NCBI RefSeq assembly: GCF_035920345.1
Contig: NZ_CP109149.1
Coordinates: 7,254,001 to 7,318,000, forward strand
Direction of reading: 5' to 3'
Source: Nocardia vinacea
Lineage (GTDB): Bacteria; Actinomycetota; Actinomycetes; Mycobacteriales; Mycobacteriaceae
Length of the DNA stretch: 64,000 nucleotides
Shown: piece after piece, positions 56,023 to 64,000 of the stretch
How positions within the stretch are numbered: position 1 is the stretch's first letter
How the letters are laid out: every line of letters starts with the position of its first letter
Notes under the pieces: generated by a model
Databases searched by the model: none
What the model was told of the DNA's origin: nothing
What the model saw: only the letters and a program-made list of their open reading frames with translations
Made by a program: the position numbers and the translations under genes

Positions 56023-56721
56023 TCACAACTTCTCTTCCGAGGCCTGTACGTACACGACACCCTGTCCGACGCAATGCAATTGCATCGCCTCACCGGAACC
56101 GCGACCGACCGCATCGCGCCAGCTCAACGCCGTCTTCAACTCGGTCTGCACATTGCCGTAGGCGGCGACGAAGGCCTGCGGATCCACCACGATCGGATTC
56201 GGCCCGCCCACCGGCAGTTCCAGGAATCCGCCGTGGGCGAGCAGCACCGCCGCGCCCTGTCCGGACAGCTGCGTGGTGAACATGCCCTGACCGGTCAGCG
56301 CACCGCTCGCGGCACCGCGCAACGCGCCCATCAATCCGCCGCCGCCGCCACCGCCGCCCGAACTCATCACGGACACAATCGAACTCTGCAGCGCGGCGGT
56401 ATTGGCCAGCAGCCGCGAGGCCTCGACGCGCAGCACCGCGCCCGGCTGCATCTGCACCACATGCACTTCCAGCCCGGCGAATCCGTAGTGCACCTCGCCG
56501 TTACCGGAGGCCAGCATGGTGCGCTCGTGCTCACCGGCCATCATCCGGCCCGCCATCCGCATAATGCCGCCACCGCCCATACCGGGCGCCGCCCCCGGAA
56601 TCTGGTGTGGCGCAAAGGAAATATCGCCGGTGTAGAACAGCATCGCGCCGTTGCGCGCGACCACGCCGCCCGCCATCCCGACGTTGACCTTGACGACCTT
56701 GCCGTTGACCTTCTCGAACAT
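56023..56721 (-). CDS. AIM24-family protein
   Basis: This 232-residue AIM24 protein has the same fold (GAMLFYTGDISF, GQGMFTTQLSGQGAAVLLAHGG, PIVVDPQAFVAAYGNV). It has a Gly-rich loop (SSGGGGGGGGLMG) not seen in its neighbours. ATG 56721 has GGGAG upstream. It is the second gene of the AIM24 operon, 11 bp after the first. Confidence 0.85.
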   Translation of the reverse strand: MFEKVNGKVVKVNVGMAGGVVARNGAMLFYTGDISFAPHQIPGAAPGMGGGGIMRMAGRMMAGEHERTMLASGNGEVHYGFAGLEVHVVQMQPGAVLRVEASRLLANTAALQSSIVSVMSSGGGGGGGGLMGALRGAASGALTGQGMFTTQLSGQGAAVLLAHGGFLELPVGGPNPIVVDPQAFVAAYGNVQTELKTALSWRDAVGRGSGEAMQLHCVGQGVVYVQASEEKL

Positions 56722-56732
56722 CGCTGGCTCCC

Positions 56733-57356
56733 TTACCGTTCCGCCGGCTGGATCAACACCAGGCCCTGACCGTCGAAGCGCAGCGAGAACGCCTCCCCGG
56801 CATCCTGGCCGACGAGGGTGCGCCACGAAACATCGGTCACGAAGGACTGATTCAGATTGCCCCGGCAGGCCACGAAGGCATCCGGATCGACGACCAGCGG
56901 ATACTGCGGTGAAACCTCCAGGTGGATCAGCGGCCCGCCCGCCGAGAGCAGTGCGACCTGACCCTGTCCGGTCACCGTGGTGGTGAACAGACCGGCACCC
57001 GACGACGCACCACGTACACCGGCGAAACGCACGTCCGTGCGCAGATTTCCGGCGAAGCACAGCAGCTGCTGCGATTCGACCTGCAGCGTCTCGTTATTCA
57101 GATTCACCACGGTCACGTGCTGACCGTTGACCGCGAAGAAGACCCGGCCGTTGCCGCTGCATTCCATCAGCGACAGTTTCTCGCCGGTGGCACGCCGCTT
57201 GAGCCCGGCGAGTACGCCGTCGCCGCCGCCGAAACCGGCCGACTTGAACTGCACATTTCCTTCGTAGGCGACCATCGAGCCGGAAATCGCCCGGATACTC
57301 GATCCGGCGAGGTGTGCCTCGATCACCTTTTTCGACTGCTCGAACAGTTGCACCAT
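56733..57356 (-). CDS. AIM24-family protein
   Basis: This 207-residue AIM24 protein begins MVQLFEQSKKVIEAHLAG and has SMVAYEGNVQFK, GLFTTTVTGQGQVALLSAGG and PLVVDPDAFVACRGNL. It heads the AIM24 operon. ATG 57356 is preferred; ATG 57407 would add 17 residues. It is divergent from the TerD-linker-TerD gene, sharing a 182-bp promoter region. Confidence 0.85.
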   Translation of the reverse strand: MVQLFEQSKKVIEAHLAGSSIRAISGSMVAYEGNVQFKSAGFGGGDGVLAGLKRRATGEKLSLMECSGNGRVFFAVNGQHVTVVNLNNETLQVESQQLLCFAGNLRTDVRFAGVRGASSGAGLFTTTVTGQGQVALLSAGGPLIHLEVSPQYPLVVDPDAFVACRGNLNQSFVTDVSWRTLVGQDAGEAFSLRFDGQGLVLIQPAER

Positions 57357-57538
57357 AAGGAGTTTGCCTGCTGTCTCGTAGGGGAACACGGGTTTATCGC
57401 CCGCCATTCCGACCGCGTTTCGCCACCCTAACCGATCTTGGAGTACCTGTATGGGCCACGGCGACGGATACTTCGGATCGTGTTCGGCACGTTTCTCGTA
57501 GAGTGGCACCGTACGCACCGACAAGCGAAGGGTCGAAC

Positions 57539-58939
57539 TTGTCCGCAACACTCGCCAAGGGTCAGAATGGCCCGCTGGCCACCAATGACGTGGTGATCTC
57601 CGTCCAGCTGTCCGCGCCCGCGGATCTGTCCGCGCTATTGGTCACCGAGTCGGGGAAGGTCCGTTCCGATGCGGACTTCGTCTTCTTCAATCAGCTCAAT
57701 GGTCCCGGGGTGAATCTGCAGCCCGCGCCGGCCGGGCAGCCCGCGTCGCTGGCAGTATCGCTGAATGCTGTGCCCGCGGAGATCGCGCAGATCCGTGCGG
57801 TGATCACCCTGGACGACGCGACCAGCAATTTCGGCCGCTTTCCCGCGCCGACGGCGATCGTGTCGGATTCGGCGGGCAATCAGCTGTACGAGTACCGCAT
57901 CGATGGTTTGAACACCGAGTCGATCGTGATCGCACTCGAGCTGTACCGGCGCCAGAGCGAGTGGAAGGTGCGCGCGGTCGGCCAGGGCTACGCCGGTGGT
58001 TTCGCGGCGCTGGTCACCGATCACGGCGTCACCGTCGACGAGTCTCCGGCCGCGACGCAGGTCCCGCCGCCACCGGCCTACCAGCCCGCCCAGCCTGCAC
58101 AGCCCGGACCGGGCTACCCGCCGCCGCCACAGCCCGCGCCTCCGACGCAGCAGCAGCCGCAGTACCCGCCGCCACAGCAGGGCTACCCCCAGGGCGCACC
58201 CGGCTACCCGCCGCCCGGCCAGGGCTACCCGCCCCCGCCCGCACCCGGTGGTTACCCGCCGCCCGCACCCGGCCAGCCCGGCCCGGGCCAGGGCTATCCG
58301 CCGCCCGCCCAGCCCGCCGCGCAACAACGGCCGCCCAGCGAAGTCAGCCTGAGCAAGGATCGTCCAGTCAGCCTCGTCAAGGGCCAGCGGGTCACCCTGC
58401 GCAAGGAGGGCGGCACCTCACTGACCTTCGTGAAGATGGGTCTCGGCTGGGATCCGGTACGCAGCCGCGGCATGTTCGGCAACCGGACCGTCGATATCGA
58501 CCTCGACGGGTCGGTGGTGATGTTCGCCGATATGAACGTGGTGGATGTCGCCTACTACGGCCAGCTGACCTCCAAGGACGGTTCGATCCGGCACCAGGGC
58601 GACAATCTCACCGGTGAGGGTGAGGGCGACGACGAGGTGATCCTGGTCGACCTGACCCGCATCCCGGCGCATGTCAGCACGCTGGTGTTCATCGTGACCT
58701 CGTATAAGGGCCACACCTTCGAACAAGTCCAGAATGCGTTCTGCCGCTTGGTCGATGGCTCCAACAATGCCGAGCTGGCCAGGTACACCCTCGCCGGTGG
58801 CATGCCGTTCACCGCGATGGCGATGGCCAAGCTGTTCCGGGTCGGCAGCGATTGGAAGTTGCAGGCGCTCGGCGAAGGCTTCCAGGCCAAACATCCCGGT
58901 GAGGCGGTGCCACAGCTGGGCCGGTTCCTGGGTAATTGA
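57539..58939 (+). CDS. Double TerD-domain protein with Pro/Gln/Tyr-rich linker
   Basis: This 466-residue protein has a TerD domain (1-170), a linker of about 110 residues made of PPPxxGYPPP-type repeats, and a second TerD domain to the end. The second domain keeps the Ca2+ loop GDNLTGEGEGDDE. The first lacks it; its corresponding loop is GVNLQPAPAG. TTG 57539 is preferred, with AGGG 6 nt upstream; GTG 57503 is the alternative. The linker may mediate assembly at the membrane or bind polyproline partners. It is followed by the five-copy repeat array. Confidence 0.88.
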   Translation: MSATLAKGQNGPLATNDVVISVQLSAPADLSALLVTESGKVRSDADFVFFNQLNGPGVNLQPAPAGQPASLAVSLNAVPAEIAQIRAVITLDDATSNFGRFPAPTAIVSDSAGNQLYEYRIDGLNTESIVIALELYRRQSEWKVRAVGQGYAGGFAALVTDHGVTVDESPAATQVPPPPAYQPAQPAQPGPGYPPPPQPAPPTQQQPQYPPPQQGYPQGAPGYPPPGQGYPPPPAPGGYPPPAPGQPGPGQGYPPPAQPAAQQRPPSEVSLSKDRPVSLVKGQRVTLRKEGGTSLTFVKMGLGWDPVRSRGMFGNRTVDIDLDGSVVMFADMNVVDVAYYGQLTSKDGSIRHQGDNLTGEGEGDDEVILVDLTRIPAHVSTLVFIVTSYKGHTFEQVQNAFCRLVDGSNNAELARYTLAGGMPFTAMAMAKLFRVGSDWKLQALGEGFQAKHPGEAVPQLGRFLGN

Positions 58940-58941
58940 GT

Positions 58942-59126
58942 TAGCGTAGCGACTGCTTGCAGGTCGCTCGAAAAGACCTAGCGTAGCGACTGCTTGCAGG
59001 TCGCTCGAAAAGACCTAGCGTAGCGACTGCTTGCAGGTCGCTCGAAAAGACCTAGCGTAGCGACTGCTTGCAGGTCGCTCGAAAAGACCTAGCGTAGCGA
59101 CTGCTTGCAGGTCGCTCGAAAAGATC
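58942..59126 (+). repeat. Five-copy tandem array of a 37-bp unit containing the palindromic repeat
   Basis: Five head-to-tail 37-bp copies (58942, 58979, 59016, 59053, 59090) start TAGCGTAGCGACTGCTTG. Each contains the hairpin core AGCGACTGCTTGCAGGTCGC and TCGAAAAG. Copies 1-4 are identical; copy 5 differs at its 3' end. There are no spacers, so it is not a CRISPR array. It separates two co-directional TerD genes. Confidence 0.95.
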
Positions 59127-59153
59127 AGTGCACGAAACAACGGGGCGGACAAC

Positions 59154-60770
59154 GTGATTCAGCTGAAGGCCGGTCAGAATATGGTGCTGACCGGCGATAT
59201 CGTTCAATTCAGCGCGAAAGCCGGGGCTGCCCTGGATGTTTCGGCGCTCGTCGTGGCGGAGAACATGCGGGTCTTCGATACCGGCGATTTCGTGTTCTAC
59301 AACCAGGCCGAGACCGCGGGGGTGACGCTGTCCGAGGACGGCGTCACCATCCGGCTCGCCGAGGTGCGCGCCGACGCCAAGGCGGTGCTGCTGGTGGTCA
59401 GCGCCGATCCGGCCGCGCCCGCGCAGGAGCACGGGCTCGGTGCGGTGACCGCCGAACTCGCCGTGCACGATATCGCTACAGCGGAATTCGCGATCAGTCC
59501 GTCCGCGGGGGAGACCGCGCTGATCTGCCTCGAGGTGTATCGGCGCGGAACCGACTGGAAGCTGCGCGCGGTCGGTCAGGGCTATGCGGGTGGGCTCGCC
59601 GTGCTGCTCACCGCGCACGGCGTCGAGGTCGACGAACCGGCTACGTCGCAGTCCGGGCAACACAGCGCGGCCGATCTGCGGGAAGCCGAACCGGTCGGCA
59701 GTGTGGGCCGGGCCGGCGGCCAAGACACCATCAGCGGTCCCGGCGACTCCAGTGCCGCCGGCCCCGCGCCGCTCGAGGTCGCGCACGGACTCGAACGCCT
59801 GTGGATGATCTTCGAGGATGCCGCGCGCTCGGCCGCCGCGCTCATCTCCGCGCGTGATTACGCCATGCAGCGGCTGGATCAGGAACTGTCCGCGGCGGTT
59901 TCGGATCCGGCGACCAGGAACACCCCCGCCGCCGAGGAGGCCAGGCAGACCGCACAGCGTCGCTGTGACGATCTGATCGCCACTGCGGAAGGTAGTCACC
60001 TGCGCGATAGCGAAGCGCTCATGCGCGAACTCGCCGACGCCGATCGGCAATTGCCGCCGTCACTCGCGTCCTGGGATTCGCCCGCCTGGGACGGGGCGCC
60101 GACGCCAAGCGACGGCATCCGACTCGGCGAGCTCTATGCGAATGAGCGTGGGCCGCTACGGATTCCGTACTGCGTGCCGGTGCCGCTGACCCGTCCGCTG
60201 TGGATCGATACCGAATCCACGGCTGCGGCGGCCCCGGTCGTCGGCGCGGTGCTCGCGCGCCTGCTCGCGGCCGACCCCGGCCGGCGCACGCTGGTCGACA
60301 TGATCGACCTGACCGGCGCGTTCGGCCAGCTCGTCGGTCCGCTGACCCCGGTGCTGAACGGGCCACCGATCACCGATTTCGGCGATATCTCGGCGCGGCT
60401 GCAGACTCTGGTCGAGGCCGCCGACCTGGCCGAATTGGCTTATTCCAGTGGGAATTTCACGCCGTCGACCGAGCATCGGGTATTGCTCGCAGCGGACTTC
60501 CCGCACGGGTACCAGACCGCGGACGCACAGCGCATCGCGACGCTGCTGGTGCGCGGCGATCTGATCGGGCTGTCCACGGTGATCGTCGGCACCGACGAAT
60601 CCGAGTCCAGTGACGGGACGGTGGCGATGCTGTCCCAGGCCTGCCGTCATCTGCCGACGGTGGACGGCACCCCGCTGTTCGATCCGTGGACCGGCAGCGC
60701 ATGGCAGCTGGATCTGGACCTGCTGCCACGGGAACCGGCCAGGCAGGCGCGCTTCCTGCGCACCAGCTGA
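59154..60770 (+). CDS. TerD-domain protein fused to an FtsK/HerA-like domain without P-loop
   Basis: This 538-residue protein has an N-terminal TerD domain (1-165, ending in RAVGQGYAGGLAVLL) that lacks the Ca2+ loop, a helical middle (210-320) and a C-terminal domain. The last (about 335-538), with RIPYCVPVPLTRPLWIDTE, LVDMIDLTGAF and VLLAADFPHGYQ, resembles the inactive NTPase-like domain seen in FtsK/HerA-associated proteins. No Walker A motif is visible, so ATP hydrolysis is unlikely. GTG 59154 follows a GGGGCGGACAAC site. It ends 6 bp before a copy of the palindromic repeat. Confidence 0.75.
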   Translation: MIQLKAGQNMVLTGDIVQFSAKAGAALDVSALVVAENMRVFDTGDFVFYNQAETAGVTLSEDGVTIRLAEVRADAKAVLLVVSADPAAPAQEHGLGAVTAELAVHDIATAEFAISPSAGETALICLEVYRRGTDWKLRAVGQGYAGGLAVLLTAHGVEVDEPATSQSGQHSAADLREAEPVGSVGRAGGQDTISGPGDSSAAGPAPLEVAHGLERLWMIFEDAARSAAALISARDYAMQRLDQELSAAVSDPATRNTPAAEEARQTAQRRCDDLIATAEGSHLRDSEALMRELADADRQLPPSLASWDSPAWDGAPTPSDGIRLGELYANERGPLRIPYCVPVPLTRPLWIDTESTAAAAPVVGAVLARLLAADPGRRTLVDMIDLTGAFGQLVGPLTPVLNGPPITDFGDISARLQTLVEAADLAELAYSSGNFTPSTEHRVLLAADFPHGYQTADAQRIATLLVRGDLIGLSTVIVGTDESESSDGTVAMLSQACRHLPTVDGTPLFDPWTGSAWQLDLDLLPREPARQARFLRTS

Positions 60771-60776
60771 GCCGAC

Positions 60777-60810
60777 CTTTTCGAGCGACCTGCAAGCAGT
60801 CGCTAGCGGC
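60777..60810. repeat. Palindromic repeat, right boundary copy of the Ter island
   Basis: This 34-bp copy is the exact reverse complement of 45539-45572. It contains the TAG stop codon of the GT87-like gene (60803-60805), so the repeat overlaps the 3' end of that core gene. The TerD/FtsK-like gene stops 6 bp before it. Confidence 0.85.
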
Positions 60811-62554
60811 CGAGCACAGCCCTGGGCCGCAGTGCCTCCGGCAGCCAGGGCAGCAGCGGGTCCGGTGCGCGGTCGACGACGCCGCCGACCGGATCGTCGA
60901 CGAAATCGCGCCGGACCAGATCTTCCTCGGGTCGGTAGATCTGTCGAATGATCAAGGCGCACAGCGCGAGTACCGCGATATCTCGTAGCAGTACGGTGCC
61001 GGTGAACCACTGCTCGGGCAAACCCTTGCGGTCCAGGCCGAGGTAGTAGAACATCCGCGGCACCCAGACCAGCGCGTCGATGGTCATCCAGGCCAACAGA
61101 ATTCGGCGGTGCGGCAGCGCGAGCGCGGCCAGCGGCACCAGCCACAGCGAATACTGCGGGCTCCACACTTTGTTGGTGATCAGGAAGGCGGCGACGACCA
61201 GGAAGCACAGCTGGGCCAGGCGCGGTCGGCGCGGGGCCGTGAGTGCGATGTAGGCGATCGCCGCACAGGCGGCGACGAATACCAGCAGCGACACCAGATT
61301 CAGGATGGTCGGCTGTTCGGCATGTCCGATCTCGCCGTCGAATCCGGCCCAGCCGGTGAACGAGGTGATGACGTTGTAGATGGAATCCGGGTCGGCGTGC
61401 CGAGTGGTGTTGAGCCGGAAGAACTCCCGCCAGCCATTCGGGTACAGCAGCGCGATCGGCAGATTCACCACCAGCCAGGTGCCGGCGGCGGCTGCGACGG
61501 TCAAGGCGGCCGCGCCCAGCGGTCGGGCGCTGAGAAACTGCATGCGATACGGGGTTTCGCGCAGCCAGGTCATCGCGGTGCGCCCGCTGTTGATATCACT
61601 CAACCGGAGCCCGAGCCGTGCGCTCGGCACCCGCTGCAGTGGGTCGGCGCGCAGGCACAACACCACGATCGGCCCGAGCAGCAGCAGCGGATAGAGCTTT
61701 GCCGCGCCGCCCAGTCCGAGCAGCAGGCCCGCGAGCAATGGTCGTCGGCGGGCCCAGGCGAGTAAGCCGGTGGCGGCGAAAGCCGTTGCGAGCGCGTCGA
61801 AATTGGTGAACGCGTGCACGATCACCAGTGGCGAACAGGCGACCAGCGCGGCATCCCAGATCCGCCGCCCCGCCAGTTGCGCCGAGGCCCACACCGTGAC
61901 CAGCCAGGCGAAGGCCAGACCGACCGCGACCACATTGAAATAGATGACCACCTGCAGCGCACCGGGCAGCGGGGAGGCATCCCAGGTCTTGGCGACCTGC
62001 ATCGACGCGTACTGGTAGAGCCCGGACAGCACCGGGTACTCCATGTACCTGGTCTCGCGGCCGCCGTCCGGGGTCTGCTCGGTCCATTCCTTCTTGTACG
62101 GGAAGGCACCCTCGTTCAACCGCTCCGCGCCGTAGAGCGGCACGGTATCCGAGTAGCACATGGCGATGTACTGGCGGCCGTTGTTCCAGTCGAGGGTGAG
62201 CGAACCGTCGGACGTGCTCGTCTGCTGGATGCAGCCCGCCTTGCTCGCCCAGCCGAGTGCGAGGAAGACCAGTGCGAAGGCGAGCAGCACCCGCATCGGG
62301 GTCCAGAACCGGACCCGGCCGATGAGCGCGTGGTCACCGACCGGGCCGCCGACGACCGTACTCAGCTGCGCGGTCAGGGAGTCGTTGCGGCTGGGCCGAT
62401 CTCGGCCGTCGGCCGAGCGCAGATCCGGCGCCAGCGGCGCGGGCGCGACGTAGTGCGTCGCGCCGCCGACGGATTGCGTTGCACCGGACGGCATCCCATC
62501 GGGCTGCGGAGCGCTTGCGTTCGTCCGCTCGTCCACGAGTTGCGGTTCGGTCAC
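60803..62554 (-). CDS. GT87/DUF2029-type polyprenol-phosphate-mannose-dependent mannosyltransferase-like membrane protein
   Basis: This 583-residue protein has about 12 membrane helices and the features MEYPVLSGLYQY, GGAAKLYPLLLLGP and KVWSPQYSLWLVP. It is the orthologue of the gene that follows ponA1 in M. tuberculosis, and is 12 bp downstream of the PBP gene here. The N-terminal 85 residues are disordered and extended. GTG 62554 is the start. A second, shorter paralogue lies at 42540-43931, on the other side of the Ter insert. Confidence 0.9.
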   Translation of the reverse strand: MTEPQLVDERTNASAPQPDGMPSGATQSVGGATHYVAPAPLAPDLRSADGRDRPSRNDSLTAQLSTVVGGPVGDHALIGRVRFWTPMRVLLAFALVFLALGWASKAGCIQQTSTSDGSLTLDWNNGRQYIAMCYSDTVPLYGAERLNEGAFPYKKEWTEQTPDGGRETRYMEYPVLSGLYQYASMQVAKTWDASPLPGALQVVIYFNVVAVGLAFAWLVTVWASAQLAGRRIWDAALVACSPLVIVHAFTNFDALATAFAATGLLAWARRRPLLAGLLLGLGGAAKLYPLLLLGPIVVLCLRADPLQRVPSARLGLRLSDINSGRTAMTWLRETPYRMQFLSARPLGAAALTVAAAAGTWLVVNLPIALLYPNGWREFFRLNTTRHADPDSIYNVITSFTGWAGFDGEIGHAEQPTILNLVSLLVFVAACAAIAYIALTAPRRPRLAQLCFLVVAAFLITNKVWSPQYSLWLVPLAALALPHRRILLAWMTIDALVWVPRMFYYLGLDRKGLPEQWFTGTVLLRDIAVLALCALIIRQIYRPEEDLVRRDFVDDPVGGVVDRAPDPLLPWLPEALRPRAVLGR

Positions 62555-62565
62555 GGCACCCGAGG

Positions 62566-64000
62566 CTACCGGGTGCGGGTCGGTTGACTGCCGTTGCCGT
62601 TGCCGGTGCCACCGGATTGGGGCGATCCGGTGGTCGTCGGCATCGAACCGTCCGAGTTCGCCGTCGGCTGTCCGGGCATCGGCGTCGACTCCGGCTGCTG
62701 CTGTTGTTGTTGCGGCTGGCGCTGCTGCGTCTGCGGTTGTACGCCGGGAACCTGGATCGGTCCGAACGGAGTGTCGATCGTATTCGGGACGATCTGGATC
62801 GGCGGCAGAATCGGTGCCTCCGTGGTCGATGGCGGGGTGAACGGTGCGGACCACGCGGGCACACCGGCTTGGCCCTTGATCGGGGGAGGCTTCGGGAAGG
62901 TTTCCTTGGGGGTGCCGTCCAAGGCGCCGTCCATGGTGGCCTTCCAGATATCCGAGGGCAGACCTGAGCCGTAGACCATGCCGCCGCTGTAGTTGCGCAG
63001 CGCCGAGTTATCGATGGAGCCGACCCACACCGCGGTGGACAGCGACGGGGTGTAGCCGACCATCCAGGCGTCCTTGTTCTCGCCGGTGTCGCCGAGCTGG
63101 GCGGTACCGGTCTTGGTCGCCGACTCGCGACCGTTGGCCAGGTTGTGATTGCGCGACCACGCTGCGATCGGCTTCATCGCGTCGGTGACGTTGTCCGCGA
63201 CCGCCGCCGAGACCCGCTGTTCACCGGCCACATCACCACGGTCGAGCAGCACCTGTCCGTCGGCGCTCACCACCTTGGTGACGAAGTGCGGTGCGCGGTA
63301 GACGCCGGAGGCGGCCAGCGTCGCGTAGGCCGACGCCATATCGAGCACCCTGGACTGGTACTGACCGAGCACGATGCCGTTGTTCGGCGCGGAACCGTCC
63401 GGCTCGACCAGGCTCTTGCCGACGCCCGGAATGGTCTCCGGAATGCCGAGCTTGTGCGCCATATCGGCGATCTTCGCCGGACCGTTCTGCATATCCAGCT
63501 CCATGCGGTAGAAGCTGGTGTTCAGCGACCGCTTGAGCGCCTCGGCGATGGTGCAGGTGCCGCACTGCTCGCCTTCCACGTTCGTGATCTTGATGCCGTT
63601 CACGGTGATCGGCGAACTGTCGTACATCTCCGACAGCGGTTTGCCCAATTCCAGGTTCTCCGCGAGACCGAAGACCTTGAACGAGGAGCCCGGCTGCAGA
63701 CCGGCATTGGCGAAGTCGTAGCCCTGACCGTCGTCGCCGCCGTAGTAGGCGCGCACCGCACCGGTCTTCGGATCCACCGAAACCACCGCGGCGCGCAGCT
63801 TTTCCGGCTCGCCCTGCATCTTCTTCTGCGCGGCGTCGACGGCGGCCTGCTGTGCCTTCGGATCGATCGTGGTGGTGATCGACAGACCGGCGGTGTTGAG
63901 CTGCTGTTCGCTGATGCCCGCGGCCGCCAACTCCTTGAGCACCTGGGTCTTGATCAGGCCCTCGGGCCCGGCGTCCAGGCCTTTGTCCTTGTTGGAGGCC
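62566..64000 (-). CDS. ponA: Class A penicillin-binding protein (PonA1-like), C-terminal part; gene continues past the window
   Basis: The 3' portion of a bifunctional PBP encodes the complete transpeptidase core: SxxK (GSSFKVFG), SxN (RSLNTSFY) and KTG (SATKTGTAQ). After this follows a tail rich in Pro, Gln, Thr and Ser (QTQQRQPQQQQQQ), like that of M. tuberculosis PonA1. It cross-links peptidoglycan outside the membrane. The frame is open to base 64000; the glycosyltransferase half lies outside the window. The GT87-like gene starts 12 bp after its stop, in the same operon. Confidence 0.93.
   Translation of the reverse strand, partial: ASNKDKGLDAGPEGLIKTQVLKELAAAGISEQQLNTAGLSITTTIDPKAQQAAVDAAQKKMQGEPEKLRAAVVSVDPKTGAVRAYYGGDDGQGYDFANAGLQPGSSFKVFGLAENLELGKPLSEMYDSSPITVNGIKITNVEGEQCGTCTIAEALKRSLNTSFYRMELDMQNGPAKIADMAHKLGIPETIPGVGKSLVEPDGSAPNNGIVLGQYQSRVLDMASAYATLAASGVYRAPHFVTKVVSADGQVLLDRGDVAGEQRVSAAVADNVTDAMKPIAAWSRNHNLANGRESATKTGTAQLGDTGENKDAWMVGYTPSLSTAVWVGSIDNSALRNYSGGMVYGSGLPSDIWKATMDGALDGTPKETFPKPPPIKGQAGVPAWSAPFTPPSTTEAPILPPIQIVPNTIDTPFGPIQVPGVQPQTQQRQPQQQQQQPESTPMPGQPTANSDGSMPTTTGSPQSGGTGNGNGSQPTRTR

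Noticed and set aside
58942..59126. Possible CRISPR array
   Set aside because: The copies are directly adjacent with no unique spacers, and no cas genes are in the window.

Overview
The window looks like chromosomal DNA of a Corynebacteriales/Mycobacteriales actinobacterium, most probably Nocardia or a close relative. The evidence is uniformly high GC, many GTG/TTG starts, and gene content typical of mycolate actinobacteria: a FadD5-type acyl-CoA ligase, a WS/DGAT acyltransferase, a secreted cutinase, an F420-type (LLM) oxidoreductase, a KstR-type operator, and a DnaB carrying an intein at the site known from M. tuberculosis. No rRNA, tRNA, CRISPR array or insertion-sequence transposase was seen.

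Left part (1-24 kb): the start of a polyketide synthase (ketosynthase plus a separate carrier protein, leftward, running off the window) is followed by lipid-type metabolism: metallo-beta-lactamase-fold hydrolase, two nitronate-monooxygenase-like flavoproteins, FadD5, an isochorismatase-fold protein lacking its catalytic Asp and Cys, several SDRs, methyltransferases, a 2OG-Fe(II) oxygenase, an SGNH hydrolase, ABC1-type kinases (one intact, one internally deleted), a WS/DGAT acyltransferase and a large membrane protein joining a degenerate kinase-like domain to a flippase-like domain.

Middle part (24-38 kb): accessory genes with many local regulators, including a cutinase with a Thr-rich tail, an SDR/alpha-beta-hydrolase fusion under an LmrA/YxaF-type TetR with a perfect operator, MFS and LysR divergent pairs, a DUF2306 membrane protein, and a VOC/ECF41 sigma-factor operon preceded by an ECF41-type promoter. 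The intergenic spaces hold several decaying genes (TetR, MarR-like, DoxX, histidine phosphatase remnants).

Core block (38-42.4 kb): dnaB with a class 3 mini-intein, then rplI, rpsR, ssb and rpsF, all leftward in the usual actinobacterial order. A cluster of DnaA-box-like sequences lies between rplI and dnaB.

Right part (42.5-64 kb): in M. tuberculosis ponA1 and the adjacent membrane-protein gene sit close to rpsF. Here the two are separated by about 18 kb. The insert carries a CGNR regulator with a DMT exporter, then a large tellurium-resistance-type (Ter) island: DUF475/TerC-like membrane protein, TerD, an unknown helical protein, a four-gene translationally coupled biosynthetic module (HpcH/HpaI lyase, phosphoribosyltransferase-TRSP, StiP/PRTase-like, HAD phosphatase), a MerR/LLM pair, three AIM24-family genes, a TerD-linker-TerD protein, and a TerD protein fused to an FtsK/HerA-like domain. 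The Ter island is bracketed by inverted 34-bp copies of a palindromic repeat that also forms a five-copy tandem array inside it. The window ends in the 3' part of a class A penicillin-binding protein gene (ponA).
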